Positions 47,866 to 60,956 of a stretch of 64,000 nucleotides of DNA are shown here, one piece after another. Each line of letters begins with the position of its first letter. Positions within the stretch are counted from its first letter, which is position 1. The stretch comes from Craterostigma plantagineum (Eukaryota; Streptophyta; Magnoliopsida; Lamiales; Linderniaceae), in assembly GCA_027422505.1 (NCBI GenBank), contig JAPQWV010000419.1:62001-126000 (forward strand). Reading direction: 5' to 3'. A program made the translations under genes and the position numbers. The notes under the pieces are model-generated. The model did not search any database, was not told the origin of the DNA, and worked only from the letters and a program-made list of their open reading frames with translations.

Positions 47866-47984
47866 GAGTGCGATCATACCAACACTAATGCACTAGATCC
47901 CTTCAGAACTCCAGAGTTAAGCGTGCGTGGGTGAGAGTAGTACTATGATGGGTTAACCCCAGAGAAGTCCTCGTGTTGCCCCCC
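47866..47984 (+). rRNA. 5S rRNA-like, type B
   Basis: G17A, G30A, G48A, T62G, C67T, G81T, T96A: the most changed full-length copy. Confidence 0.73.
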
Positions 47985-48248
47985 TTTTTTATGCGTGATA
48001 ACATCCCTCGAGTATTAATTGTGCAATGACACACTCTCAACACCTATGGATTTCGCAAATCTCAATTTTGTAAAAAATCACATGAATAGTGCTCCATACT
48101 ATATATATTTCGTTGAAAATACGCAACATCTAGGACTGCAACATTTCACGAACTGGCGTGGTCCCCGAGCAACGTGCCGATCTTTGTTGCGTACCTTCAT
48201 TACATTTTCACCCGTACAAGCAGGACAGCTACGCTCAATAAACTAAAC

Positions 48249-48367
48249 GGGTGCGATCATACCAGCACTAATGCACCGAATCCCATCAGAACTCCGAAGT
48301 TAAGCTTGCTTGGGCGAGAGTAGTACTAGGATGGGTGACCTCCTGGGAATTCCTCGTGTTGCCCCGC
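48249..48367 (+). rRNA. 5S rRNA, type A
   Basis: G31A and G58T (box A). 3' end is GTTGCCCCGC. Confidence 0.83.
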
Positions 48368-48652
48368 TTTTTTAGGCGTAATAACATCCATCGGGTATTA
48401 ATTTTGCATTGAAGTGACGATGTTACTTTCCACTCACTCTCAACCCCTATAAATTACGCAAATCTCAATTTTGTAAAACAAATCACATGAATAGTGCTCC
48501 GTTCTATATATATTTCGTCGAAAATACGGGACATCTAGGACAGCAACGATCACGAACTGGCGTGGTTCCCGAGCAACGCGTCGGTCTTTGTTGCATACCT
48601 TCATTACATTTTCACCCGTACAAGCAGAACAACTACACTCAATTAACTAAAC

Positions 48653-48771
48653 GAGTGCGATCATACCAGCACTAACGCACTGGATCCCTTCAGAACTCCG
48701 GAGTTAAGCGTGCTTGGGCGAGAGTAGTACTAGGATGGGTTAACCCCTGAGAAGTCCTCGTGTTGCCCCCC
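48653..48771 (+). rRNA. 5S rRNA-like, type B
   Basis: Type B consensus copy. Confidence 0.82.
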
Positions 48772-49048
48772 TTTTTTACGCGTGATAACATCCCTCGAGT
48801 ATTAATTGTGCAATGAAGTGACGGTGTTACATTCCACTCTCAACACCTATGGATTTCGCAAATCTCAATTTTGTAAAAAATCACATGAATAGTGTCCATA
48901 CTATATATTTCGTCGAAAATACGCAACATCTAGGACTGCAACATTTCACGAACTGGCATGGTCCCCGAGAAACGCGCCGATCTTTGTTGCGTACCTTCAT
49001 TACATTTTCACCCGTACAAGCAGAACAGCTACGCTCAATAAACTAAAC

Positions 49049-49167
49049 GGGTGCGATCATACCAGCACTAATGCAACGGATCCCATCAGAACACCGAAGT
49101 TAAGCGTGCTTGGGCGAGAGTAGTACTAGGATGGGTGACCTCCTGGGAATTCCTCGTCTTGTCCACT
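49049..49167 (+). rRNA. 5S rRNA, type A
   Basis: C28A, T45A, G110C; local duplicate of 47,479. Confidence 0.85.
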
Positions 49168-49451
49168 TTTTTATGCGTAATAACATCCATCGAGTATTAA
49201 TTTTGCATTGAAGTGACGATGTTACTTTCCACTCACTCTCAACCCCTATAAATTACGCAAATCTCAATTTTGTAAAAAAAATCACATGAATAGTGCTCCG
49301 TTCTATATATATTTCGTCGAAAATACGGGACATCTAGGACAGCGACGATCACGAACTGGCGTGGTTCCCGAGCAACGCGCCGGTCTTTGTTGCATACCTT
49401 CATTACATTTTCACCCGCACAAGCAGAACAACTACACTCAATTAACTAAAC

Positions 49452-49570
49452 GAGTGCGATCATACCAACACTAATGCACTAGATCCCTTCAGAACTCCGG
49501 AGTTAAGCGTGCGTGGGTGAGAGTAGTACTAGGATGGGTTAACCCCAGAGAAGTCCTCGTGTTGCCCCCC
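49452..49570 (+). rRNA. 5S rRNA-like, type B
   Basis: G17A, G30A, T62G, C67T, T96A. Confidence 0.76.
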
Positions 49571-49834
49571 TTTTTTATGCGTGATAACATCCCTTGAGTA
49601 TTAATTGTGCAATGACACACTCTCAACACCTATTGATTTCGCAAATCTCAATTTTGTAAAAAATCACATGAATAGTGCTCCATACTATATATATTTCGTT
49701 GAAAATACGCAACATCTAGGACTGCAACATTTCACGAACTGGCGTGGTCCCCGAGCAACGTGCCGATCTTTGTTGCGTACCTTCATTACATTTTCACCCG
49801 TACAAGCAGGACAGCTACGCTCAATAAACTAAAC

Positions 49835-49953
49835 GGGTGCGATCATACCAGCACTAATGCACCGAATCCCATCAGAACTCCGAAGTTAAGCTTGCTTGGG
49901 CGAGAGTAGTACTAGGATGGGTGACCTCCTGGGAATTCCTCGTGTTGTCCACT
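49835..49953 (+). rRNA. 5S rRNA, type A
   Basis: G31A, G58T; 3' end of the ordinary A form, unlike 48,249. Confidence 0.84.
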
Positions 49954-50237
49954 TTTTTACGCGTAATAACATCCATCGGGTATTAATTTTGCATTGAAGT
50001 GACGATGTTACTTTCCACTCACTCTCAACCCCTATAAATTACGCAAATCTCAATTTTGTAAAAAAAATCACATGAATAGTGCTCCGTTCTATATATATTT
50101 CGTCGAAAATACGTGACATCTAGGACAGCAACGATCACGAACTGGCGTGGTTCCCGAGCAACGCGTCGGTCTTTGTTGCATACCTTCATTACATTTTCAC
50201 CCGTACAAGCAGAACAACTACACTCAATTAACTAAAC

Positions 50238-50356
50238 GAGTGCGATCATACCAGCACTAACGCACTGGATCCCTTCAGAACTCCGGAGTTAAGCGTGCTT
50301 GGGCGAGAGTAGTACTAGGATGGGTTAACCCCTGAGAAGTCCTCGTGTTGCCCCCC
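50238..50356 (+). rRNA. 5S rRNA-like, type B
   Basis: Type B consensus copy. Confidence 0.82.
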
Positions 50357-50634
50357 TTTTTTACGCGTGATAACATCCCTCGAGTATTAATTGTGCAATG
50401 AAGTGACGGTGTTACATTCCACTCTCAACACCTATGGATTTCGCAAATCTCAATTTTGTAAAAAATCACATGAATAGTGCTCCATACTATATATTTCGTC
50501 GAAGATACGCAACATCTAGGACTGCAACATTTCACGAACTGGCGTGGTCCCCGAGCAACGCGCCGATCTTTGTTGCGTACCTTCATTACATTTTCACACG
50601 TGCAAGCAGAACAGCTACGCTCAATAAACTAAAC

Positions 50635-50753
50635 GGGTGCGATCATACCAGCACTAATGCATCGGATCCCATCAGAACACCGAAGTTAAGCGTGCTTGGG
50701 CGAGAGTAGTACTAGGATGGGTGACCTCCTGGGAATTCCTCGTCTTGTCCACT
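50635..50753 (+). rRNA. 5S rRNA, type A
   Basis: C28T, T45A, G110C; upstream CACACGTGCAAG. Confidence 0.85.
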
Positions 50754-51037
50754 TTTTTATGCGTAATAACATCCATCGAGTATTAATTTTGCATTGAAGT
50801 GACGATGTTACTTTCCACTCACTCTCAACCCCTATAAATTACGCAAATCTCAATTTTGTAAAAAAAATCACATGAATAGTGCTCCGTTCTATATATATTT
50901 CGTCGAAAATACGGGACATCTAGGACAGCGACGATCACGAACTGGCGTGGTTCCCGAGCAAACTGTCGGTCTTTGTTGCATACCTTCATTACATTTTCAC
51001 CCGTACAAGCAGAGCAACTACACTCAATTAACTAAAC

Positions 51038-51155
51038 GAGTGCGATCATACCAGCACTAATGCGCTGGATCCCTTCAGAACTCCGGAGTTAAGCGTGCTT
51101 GTGCGAGAGTAGTACTTGGATGGGTTAACCCCTGAGAAGTCCTCGTGTTGCCCCC
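51038..51155 (+). rRNA. 5S rRNA-like, type B
   Basis: A27G, G65T, A80T. Confidence 0.77.
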
Positions 51156-51429
51156 TTTTTTACGCGTGATAACATCCCTCGAGTATTAATTGTGCAATGA
51201 AGTGACGGTGTTGCTTTCCACTCTCAACACCTATGGATTTCGCAAATCTCAATTTTGTAAAAAATCACATGAATAGTGCTCCATACTATATATATTTCGT
51301 TGAAAATACGCAACATCTAGGACTGCAACATTTCACGAACTGGCGTGGTCCCCGAGCAACGCGCCGATCTTTGTTGCGTACCTTCATTTCACCCGTACAA
51401 CCAGAACAGCTACGCTCAATAAACTAAAC

Positions 51430-51548
51430 GGGTGCGATCATAACAGCACTAATGCACCGGATCCCATCAGAACTCCGAAGTTAAGCGTGCTTGGGCGAGA
51501 GTAGTACTAGGATGGGTGACCTCCTGGGAATTCCTCGTGTTGTCCACT
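51430..51548 (+). rRNA. 5S rRNA, type A
   Basis: C14A; GTACAACCAG upstream. Confidence 0.86.
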
Positions 51549-51832
51549 TTTTTACGCGTAATAACTTCCATCGGGTATTAATTTCGCATTGAAGTGACGA
51601 TGTTACTTTCCACTCTCTCTCAACCCCTATAAATTACGCAAATCTCAATTTTGTAAAAAAAATCACATGAATAGTGCTCCATTTTATATATATTTCGTCG
51701 AAAATACGGGACATCTAGGACAGCGACGATCACGAACTGGCGTGGTTCCCGAGCAACGCGTCGGTCTTTGTTGCATACCTTCATTACATTTTCACCCGTA
51801 CAAGCAGAACAACTACACCCAATTAACTAAAC

Positions 51833-51950
51833 GAGTGCGATCATACCAACACTAATGCACTAGATCCCTTCAGAACTCCGGAGTTAAGCGTGCGTGGGCG
51901 AGAGTAGTACTAGGATGGGTTAACCCCTGAGAAGTCTCGTGTTGCCCCCC
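51833..51950 (+). rRNA. 5S rRNA-like, type B
   Basis: G17A, G30A, T62G, one base lost in AAGTCTCGTG. Confidence 0.76.
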
Positions 51951-52230
51951 TTTTTTACGCGTGGTAACATCCCACGAGTATTAATTTTCCAATGAAGTGA
52001 CGGTGTTACTTTTCACTCTCAACACCTATGGATTTCACAAATCTCAATTTTGTAAAAAATCACATGAATAGTGCTCCATACTATATATATTTCGTTGAAA
52101 ATACGCAACATCTAGGACTGCAACATTTCACGAACTGGCGTGGTCCCCGAGCAACGCGCCGATCTTTGTTGCGTACCATCATTACATTTTCACCCGTACA
52201 AGCAGAACAGCTACGCTCAATAAACTAAAC

Positions 52231-52349
52231 GGGTGCAATCATACCAGCACTAATGCACCGGATCCCATCAGAACTCCGAAGTTAAGCGTGCTTGGGCGAG
52301 AGTAGTACTAGGATGGGTGACCTCCTGGGAATTCCTCGTGTTGTCCACT
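52231..52349 (+). rRNA. 5S rRNA, type A
   Basis: G7A. Confidence 0.86.
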
Positions 52350-52626
52350 TTTTTACGCGTAATAACATCCATCGGGTATTAATTTTGCATTGAAGTGACG
52401 ATGTTACTTTCCACTCACTCTCAACCCCTATAAATTACGTAATTTTGTAAAAAAAATCACATGAATAGTGCTCCGTTCTATATATATTTCGTCGAAAATA
52501 CGGGACATCTAGGACAGCGACGATCACGAACTGGCGTGGTTCCCGAGCAACGCGTCGGTCTTTGTTGCATACCTTCATTACATTTTCACCCGTACAAGCA
52601 GAACAACTACACTCAATTAACTAAAC

Positions 52627-52745
52627 GAGTGCGATCATACCAGCACTAATGCACTGGATCCCTTCAGAACTCCGGAGTTAAGCGTGCTTGTGCGAGAGTA
52701 GTACTAGGATGGGTTAACCCCTGAGAAGTCCTCGTGTTGCCCCCC
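52627..52745 (+). rRNA. 5S rRNA-like, type B
   Basis: G65T. The next gene is also type B: the A/B phase is broken here. Confidence 0.8.
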
Positions 52746-53023
52746 TTTTTTACGCGTGATAACATCCCTCGAGTATTAATTGTGCAATGAAGTGACGGTG
52801 TTACTTTGCACTCTCAACACCTATGGATTTCACAAATCTCAATTTTGTAAAAAATCACATGAATAGTGCTCCATACTATATATTTCGTCGAAAATACGCA
52901 ACATCTAGGACTGCAACATTTCACGAACTGGCGTGGTCCCCGAGCAACGCGCCGGTCTTTGTTGCATACCTTCATTACATTTTCACCCGTACAAGCAGAA
53001 CAACTACGCTCAATTAACTAAAC

Positions 53024-53142
53024 GACTGCGATCATACCAGCACTAACGCACTGGATCCCTTCAGAACTCCGGAGTTAAGCGTGCTTGGGCGAGAGTAGTA
53101 CTAGGATGGGTTAACCCCTGAGAAGTCCTCGTGTTGCCCCCC
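53024..53142 (+). rRNA. 5S rRNA-like, type B
   Basis: G3C; preceded by a chimeric spacer (B-to-A start, A-to-B end). Confidence 0.8.
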
Positions 53143-53419
53143 TTTTTTACGCGTGATAACATCCCTCGAGTATTAATTGTGCAATGAAGTGACGGTGTTA
53201 CTTTCCACTCTCAACACCTATGGATTTCGCAAATCTCAATTTTGTAAAAAATCACATGAATAGTGTCCATACTATATATTTCGTCGAAAATACGCAACAT
53301 CTAGGACTGCAACATTTCACGAACTGGCATGGTCCCCGAGAAACGCGCCGATCTTTGTTGCGTACCTTCATTACATTTTCACCCGTACAAGCAGAACAGC
53401 TACGCTCAATAAACTAAAC

Positions 53420-53538
53420 GGGTGCGATCATACCAGCACTAATGCAACGGATCCCATCAGAACACCGAAGTTAAGCGTGCTTGGGCGAGAGTAGTACTAG
53501 GATGGGTGACCTCCTGGGAATTCCTCGTCTTGTCCACT
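53420..53538 (+). rRNA. 5S rRNA, type A
   Basis: C28A, T45A, G110C; 5,941 bp after 47,479. Confidence 0.85.
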
Positions 53539-53806
53539 TTTTTATGCGTAATAACATCCATCGAGTATTAATTTTGCATTGAAGTGACGATGTTACTTTC
53601 CACTCACTCTCAACCCCTATAAATTACGCAAATCTCAATTTTGTAAAAAAAATCACATGAATAGTGCTCCGTCGAAAATACGGGACATCTAGGACAGCGA
53701 CGATCACGAACTGGCGTGGTTCCCGAGCAACGCGTCGGTCTTTGTTGCATACCTTCATTACATTTTCACCCGCACAAGCAGAACAACTACACTCAATTAA
53801 CTAAAC

Positions 53807-53925
53807 GAGTGCGATCATACCAACACTAATGCACTAGATCCCTTCAGAACTCCGGAGTTAAGCGTGCGTGGGTGAGAGTAGTACTAGGATGGGTTAACCC
53901 CAGAGAAGTCCTCGTGTTGCCCCCC
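53807..53925 (+). rRNA. 5S rRNA-like, type B
   Basis: G17A, G30A, T62G, C67T, T96A. Upstream spacer lacks the TATATA stretch. Confidence 0.76.
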
Positions 53926-54189
53926 TTTTTTATGCGTGATAACATCCCTCGAGTATTAATTGTGCAATGACACACTCTCAACACCTATGGATTTCGCAAA
54001 TCTCAATTTTGTAAAAAATCACATGAATAGTGCTCCATACTATATATATTTCGTTGAAAATACGCAACATCTAGGACTGCAACATTTCACGAACTGGCGT
54101 GGTCCCCGAGCAACGTGCCGATCTTTGTTGCGTACCTTCATTACATTTTCACCCGTACAAGCAGGACAGCTACGCTCAATAAACTAAAC

Positions 54190-54308
54190 GGGTGCGATCA
54201 TACCAGCACTAATGCACCGAATCCCATCAGAACTCCGAAGTTAAGCTTGCTTGGGCGAGAGTAGTACTAGGATGGGTGACCTCCTGGGAATTCCTCGTGT
54301 TGCCCCGC
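54190..54308 (+). rRNA. 5S rRNA, type A
   Basis: G31A, G58T, 3' end GTTGCCCCGC as at 48,249. Confidence 0.83.
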
Positions 54309-54593
54309 TTTTTTAGGCGTAATAACATCCATCGGGTATTAATTTTGCATTGAAGTGACGATGTTACTTTCCACTCACTCTCAACCCCTATAAATTACGC
54401 AAATCTCAATTTTGTAAAAAAAATCACATGAATAGTGCTCCGTTCTATATATATTTCGTCGAAAATACGGGACATCTAGGACAGCAACGATCACGAACTG
54501 GCGTGGTTCCCGAGCAACGCGTCGGTCTTTGTTGCATACCTTCATTACATTTTCACCCGTACAAGCAGAACAACTACACTCAATTAACTAAAC

Positions 54594-54712
54594 GAGTGCG
54601 ATCATACCAGCACTAACGCACTGGATCCCTTCAGAACTCCGGAGTTAAGCGTGCTTGGGCGAGAGTAGTACTAGGATGGGTTAACCCCTGAGAAGTCCTC
54701 GTGTTGCCCCCC
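54594..54712 (+). rRNA. 5S rRNA-like, type B
   Basis: Type B consensus copy. Confidence 0.82.
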
Positions 54713-54990
54713 TTTTTTACGCGTGATAACATCCCTCGAGTATTAATTGTGCAATGAAGTGACGGTGTTACATTCCACTCTCAACACCTATGGATTTCGC
54801 AAATCTCAATTTTGTAAAAAATCACATGAATAGTGCTCCATACTATATATTTCGTCGAAAATACGCAACATCTAGGACTGCAACATTTCACGAACTGGCG
54901 TGGTCCCCGAGCAACGCGCCGATCTTTGTTGCGTACCTTCATTACATTTTCACACGTGCAAGCAGAACAGCTACGCTCAATAAACTAAAC

Positions 54991-55109
54991 GGGTGCGATC
55001 ATACCAGCACTAATGCATCGGATCCCATCAGAACACCGAAGTTAAGCGTGCTTGGGCGAGAGTAGTACTAGGATGGGTGACCTCCTGGGAATTCCTCGTC
55101 TTGTCCACT
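54991..55109 (+). rRNA. 5S rRNA, type A
   Basis: C28T, T45A, G110C; 4,356 bp after 50,635. Confidence 0.85.
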
Positions 55110-55393
55110 TTTTTATGCGTAATAACATCCATCGAGTATTAATTTTGCATTGAAGTGACGATGTTACTTTCCACTCACTCTCAACCCCTATAAATTACGC
55201 AAATCTCAATTTTGTAAAAAAAATCACATGAATAGTGCTCCGTTCTATATATATTTCGTCGAAAATACGGGACATCTAGGACAGCGACGATCACGAACTG
55301 GCGTGGTTCCCGAGCAAACTGTCGGTCTTTGTTGCATACCTTCATTACATTTTCACCCGTACAAGCAGAGCAACTACACTCAATTAACTAAAC

Positions 55394-55511
55394 GAGTGCG
55401 ATCATACCAGCACTAATGCGCTGGATCCCTTCAGAACTCCGGAGTTAAGCGTGCTTGTGCGAGAGTAGTACTAGGATGGGTTAACCCCTGAGAAGTCCTC
55501 GTGTTGCCCCC
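55394..55511 (+). rRNA. 5S rRNA-like, type B
   Basis: A27G, G65T. Confidence 0.78.
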
Positions 55512-55785
55512 TTTTTTACGCGTGATAACATCCCTCGAGTATTAATTGTGCAATGAAGTGACGGTGTTGCTTTCCACTCTCAACACCTATGGATTTCGCA
55601 AATCTCAATTTTGTAAAAAATCACATGAATAGTGCTCCAAACTATATATATTTCGTTGAAAATACGCAACATCTAGGACTGCAACATTTCACGAACTGGC
55701 GTGGTCCCCGAGCAACGCGCCGATCTTTGTTGCGTACCTTCATTTCACCCGTACAACCAGAACAGCTACGCTCAATAAACTAAAC

Positions 55786-55904
55786 GGGTGCGATCATAAC
55801 AGCACTAATGCACCGGATCCCATCAGAACTCCGAAGTTAAGCGTGCTTGGGCGAGAGTAGTACTAGGATGGGTGACCTCCTGGGAATTCCTCGTGTTGTC
55901 CACT
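55786..55904 (+). rRNA. 5S rRNA, type A
   Basis: C14A; GTACAACCAG upstream. Confidence 0.86.
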
Positions 55905-56188
55905 TTTTTACGCGTAATAACTTCCATCGGGTATTAATTTCGCATTGAAGTGACGATGTTACTTTCCACTCTCTCTCAACCCCTATAAATTACGCAAATC
56001 TCAATTTTGTAAAAAAAATCACATGAATAGTGCTCCGTTTTATATATATTTCGTCGAAAATACGGGACATCTAGGACAGCGACGATCACGAACTGGCGTG
56101 GTTCCCGAGCAACGCGTCGGTCTTTGTTGCATACCTTCATTACATTTTCACCCGTACAAGCAGAACAACTACACCCAATTAACTAAAC

Positions 56189-56306
56189 GAGTGCGATCAT
56201 TCCAACACTAATGCACTAGATCCCTTCAGAACTCCGGAGTTAAGCGTGCGTGGGCGAGAGTAGTACTAGGATGGGTTAACCCCTGAGAAGTCTCGTGTTG
56301 CCCCCC
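56189..56306 (+). rRNA. 5S rRNA-like, type B
   Basis: A13T, G17A, G30A, T62G, one base lost in AAGTCTCGTG. Confidence 0.75.
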
Positions 56307-56586
56307 TTTTTTACGCGTGGTAACATCCCACGAGTATTAATTTTCCAATGAAGTGACGGTGTTACTTTTCACTCTCAACACCTATGGATTTCACAAATCT
56401 CAATTTTGTAAAAAATCACATGAATAGTGCTCCATACTATATATATTTCGTTGAAAATACGCAACATCTAGGACTGCAACATTTCACGAACTGGCGTGGT
56501 CCCCGAGCAACGCGCCGATCTTTGTTGCGTACCATCATTACATTTTCACCCGTACAAGCAGAACAGCTACGCTCAATAAACTAAAC

Positions 56587-56703
56587 GGGTGCGATCATAC
56601 CAGCACTAATGCACCGGATCCCATCAGAACACCGAAGTTAAGTGCTTGGGCGAGAGTAGTACTAGGATGGGTGACCTCCTGGGAATTCCTCGTCTTGTCC
56701 ACT
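56587..56703 (+). rRNA. 5S rRNA, type A, box A deletion
   Basis: T45A, G110C, and two bases lost inside box A (GTTAAGTGCTTGG). Confidence 0.8.
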
Positions 56704-56987
56704 TTTTTATGCGTAATAACATCCATCGAGTATTAATTTTGCATTGAAGTGACGATGTTACTTTCCACTCACTCTCAACCCCTATAAATTACGCAAATCT
56801 CAATTTTGTAAAAAAAATCACATGAATAGTGCTCCGTTCTATATATATTTCGTCGAAAATACGGGACATCTAGGACAGCGACGATCACGAACTGGCGTGG
56901 TTCCCGAGCAACGCGTCGGTCTTTGTTGCATACCTTCATTACATTTTCACCCGCACAAGCAGAACAACTACACTCAATTAACTAAAC

Positions 56988-57106
56988 GAGTGCGATCATA
57001 CCAACACTAATGCACTAGATCCCTTCAGAACTCCGGAGTTAAGCGTGCGTGGGTGAGAGTAGTACTAGGATGGGTTAACCCCTGAGAAGTCCTCGTGTTG
57101 CCCCCC
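56988..57106 (+). rRNA. 5S rRNA-like, type B
   Basis: G17A, G30A, T62G, C67T. Confidence 0.77.
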
Positions 57107-57369
57107 TTTTTTATGCGTGATAACATCCCTCGAGTATTAATTGTGCAATGACGCACTCCCAACACCTATGGATTTCGCAAATCTCAATTTTGTAAAAAAT
57201 CACATGAATAGTGCTCCATACTATATATATTTCGTTGAAAATACGCAACATCTAGGACTGCAACATTTCACGAACTGGCGTGGTCCCGAGCAACGCGCCG
57301 ATCTTTGTTGCGTACCTTCATTACATTTTCACCCGTACAAGCAGGACAGCTACGCTCAATAAACTAAAC

Positions 57370-57488
57370 GGGTGCGATCATACCAGCACTAATGCACCGA
57401 ATCCCATCAGAACTCCGAAGTTAAGCGTGCTTGGGCGAGAGTAGTACTAGGATGGGTGACCTCCTGGGAATTCCTCGTGTTGTCCACT
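57370..57488 (+). rRNA. 5S rRNA, type A
   Basis: G31A. Confidence 0.86.
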
Positions 57489-57772
57489 TTTTTACGCGTA
57501 ACAACATCCATCGGGTATTAATTTTGCATTAAAGTGACGATGTTACTTTCCACTCTCTCTCAACCCCTATAAATTACGCAAATCTCAATTTTGTAAAAAA
57601 AATCACATGAATAGTGCTCCGTTCTATATATATTTCGTCGAAAATACGGGACATCTAGGACAGCAACGATCACGAACTGGCGTGGTTCCCGAGCAACGCG
57701 TCGGTCTTTGTTGCATACCTTCATTACATTTTCACCCGTACAAGCAGAACAACTACACTCAATTAACTAAAC

Positions 57773-57890
57773 GAGTGCGATCATACCAGCACTAATGCAC
57801 TGGATCCCTTCAGAACTCCGGAGTTAAGCGTGCTTGGGCGAGAGTAGTACTAGGATGGGTTAACGCCTGAGAAGTCCTCTTGTTGCCCCC
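57773..57890 (+). rRNA. 5S rRNA-like, type B
   Basis: C93G and G108T. Confidence 0.78.
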
Positions 57891-58168
57891 TTTTTTACGC
57901 GTGATAACATCCCTCGAGTATTAATTGTGCAATGAAGTGACGGTGTTACTTTTCACTCTCAACACCTATGGATTTCGCAAATCTCAATTTTGTAAAAAAT
58001 CACATAAATAGTGCTCCATACTATATATTTCGTTGAAAATACACAAGATCTAGGACTGCAACATTTCACGAACTAGCTTGGTCCCCGAGCAACGCGCCGG
58101 TCTTTGTTGCATACCTTCATTACATTTTCACCCGTACAAGCAGAACAGCTACGCTCAATAAACTAAAC

Positions 58169-58287
58169 GGGTGCGGTCATACCAGCACTAATGCACCGGA
58201 TCCCATCAGAACACCGAAGTTAAGCGTGCTTGGGCGAGAGTAGTACTAGGATGGGTGACCTCCTGGGAATTCCTCGTCTTGTCCACT
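58169..58287 (+). rRNA. 5S rRNA, type A
   Basis: A8G, T45A, G110C. Confidence 0.84.
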
Positions 58288-58571
58288 TTTTTATGCGTAA
58301 TAACATCCATCGAGTATTAATTTTGCATTGAAGTGACGATGTTACTTTCCACTCACTCTCAACCCCTATAAATTACGCAAATCTCAATTTTGTAAAAAAA
58401 ATCACATGAATAGTGCTCCGTTCTATATATATTTCGTCGAAAATACGGGACATCTAGGACAGCGACGATCACGAACTGGCGTGGTTCCCGAGCAACGCGT
58501 CGGTCTTTGTTGCATACCTTCATTACATTTTCACCCGCACAAGCAGAACAACTACACTCAATTAACTAAAC

Positions 58572-58690
58572 GAGTGCGATCATACCAACACTAATGCACT
58601 AGATCCCTTCAGAACTCCGGAGTTAAGCGTGCGTGGGTGAGAGTAGTACTAGGATGGGTTAACCCCTGAGAAGTCCTCGTGTTGCCCCCC
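58572..58690 (+). rRNA. 5S rRNA-like, type B
   Basis: G17A, G30A, T62G, C67T. Confidence 0.77.
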
Positions 58691-58954
58691 TTTTTTATGC
58701 GTGATAACATCCCTCGAGTATTAATTGTGCAATGACACACTCCCAACACCTATGGATTTCGCAAATCTCAATTTTGTAAAAAATCACATGAATAGTGCTC
58801 CATACTATATATATTTCGTTGAAAATACGCAACATCTAGGACTGCAACATTTCACGAACTGGCGTGGTCCCCGAGCAACGCGCCGATCTTTGTTGCGTAC
58901 CTTCATTACATTTTCACCCGTACAAGCAGGACAGCTACGCTCAATAAACTAAAC

Positions 58955-59073
58955 GGGTGCGATCATACCAGCACTAATGCACCGAATCCCATCAGAACTC
59001 CGAAGTTAAGCGTGCTTGGGCGAGAGTAGTACTAGGATGGGTGACCTCCTGGGAATTCCTCGTGTTGTCCACT
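58955..59073 (+). rRNA. 5S rRNA, type A
   Basis: G31A. Confidence 0.86.
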
Positions 59074-59357
59074 TTTTTACGCGTAACAACATCCATCGGG
59101 TATTAATTTTGCATTGAAGTGACGATGTTACTTTCCACTCATTCTCAACCCCTATAAATTACGCAAATCTCAATTTTGTAAAAAACATCACGTGAATAGT
59201 GCTCCGTTCTATATATATTTCGTCGAAAATACGGGACATCTAGGACAGCAACGATCACGAACTGGCGTGGTTCCCGAGCAACGCGTCGGTCTTTGTTGCA
59301 TACCTTCATTACATTTTCACCCGTACAAGCAGAACAACTACACTCAATTAACTAAAC

Positions 59358-59476
59358 GAGTGCGATCATACCAGCACTAATGCACTGGATCCCTTCAGAA
59401 CTCCGGAGTTAAGCGTGCTTGGGCGAGAGTAGTACTAGGATGGGTTAACCCCTGAGAAGTCCTCGTGTTGCCCCCC
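59358..59476 (+). rRNA. 5S rRNA-like, type B
   Basis: Type B consensus; terminator T5. Confidence 0.82.
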
Positions 59477-59753
59477 TTTTTACGCGTGATAACATCCCTC
59501 GAGTATTAATTGTGCAATGAAGTGACGGTGTTACTTTTCACTCACTCTCAACACCTATGGATTTCGCAAATCTCAATTTTGTAAAAAATCACATGAATAG
59601 TGCTCCATACTATATATATTTCGTTGAAAATACGCAACATCTAGGACTGCAACATTTCACGAACTGGCGTGGTCCCCGAGCAACGCGCCGATCTTTGTTG
59701 CGTACCTTCATTTCACCCGTACAACCAGAACAGCTACGCTCAATAAACTAAAC

Positions 59754-59872
59754 GGGTGCGATCATAACAGCACTAATGCACCGGATCCCATCAGAACTCC
59801 GAAGTTGAGCGTGCTTGGGCGAGAGTAGTACTAGGATGGGTGACCTCCTGGGAATTCCTCGTGTTGTCCACT
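59754..59872 (+). rRNA. 5S rRNA, type A
   Basis: C14A; A54G in box A. Confidence 0.84.
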
Positions 59873-60156
59873 TTTTTACGCGTAATAACTTCCATCGGGT
59901 ATTAATTTCGCATTGAAGTGACGATGTTACTTTCCACTCTCTCTCAACCCCTATAAATTACGCAAATCTCAATTTTGTAAAAAAAATCACATGAATAGTG
60001 CTCCGTTTTATATATATTTCGTCGAAAATACGGGACATCTAGGACAGCGACGATCACGAACTGGCGTGGTTCCCGAGCAACGCGTCGGTCTTTGTTGCAT
60101 ACCTTCATTACATTTTCACCCGTACAAGCAGAACAACTACACCCAATTAACTAAAC

Positions 60157-60273
60157 GAGTGCGATCATACCAACACTAATGCACTAGATCCCTTCAGAAC
60201 TCCGGAGTTAAGCGTGCGTGGGCGAGAGTAGTACTAGGATGGGTTAACCCCTGAGAAGTCTCGTGTTGCCCCC
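60157..60273 (+). rRNA. 5S rRNA-like, type B
   Basis: G17A, G30A, T62G, one base lost in AAGTCTCGTG. Confidence 0.76.
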
Positions 60274-60553
60274 TTTTTTACGCGTGGTAACATCCCTCGA
60301 GTATTAATTTTCCAATGAAGTGACGGTGTTACTTTTCACTCTCAACACCTATGGATTTCACAAATCTCAATTTTGTAAAAAATCACATGAATAGTGCTCC
60401 ATACTATATATATTTCGTTGAAAATACGCAACATCTAGGACTGCAACATTTCACGAACTGGCGTGGTCCCCGAGCAACGCGCCGATCTTTGTTGCGTACC
60501 ATCATTACATTTTCACCCGTACAAGCAGAACAGCTACGCTCAATAAACTAAAC

Positions 60554-60672
60554 GGGTGCGATCATACCAGCACTAATGCACCGGATCCCATCAGAACACC
60601 GAAGTTAAGCGTGCTTGGGCGAGAGTAGTACTAGGATGGGTGACCTCCTAGGAATTCCTCGTCTTGTCCACT
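60554..60672 (+). rRNA. 5S rRNA, type A
   Basis: T45A, G97A, G110C. Confidence 0.84.
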
Positions 60673-60956
60673 TTTTTATGCGTAATAACATCCATCGAGT
60701 ATTAATTTTGCATTGAAGTGACGATGTTACTTTCCACTCACTCTCAACCCCTATAAAATACGCAAATCTCAATTTTGTAAAAAAAATCACATGAATAGTG
60801 CTCCGTTCTATATATATTTCGTCGAAAATACGGGACATCTAGGACAGCGACGATCACGAACTGGCGTGGTTCCCGAGCAACGCGTCGGTCTTTGTTGCAT
60901 ACCTTCATTACATTTTCACCCGCACAAGCAGAACAACTACACTCAATTAACTAAAC

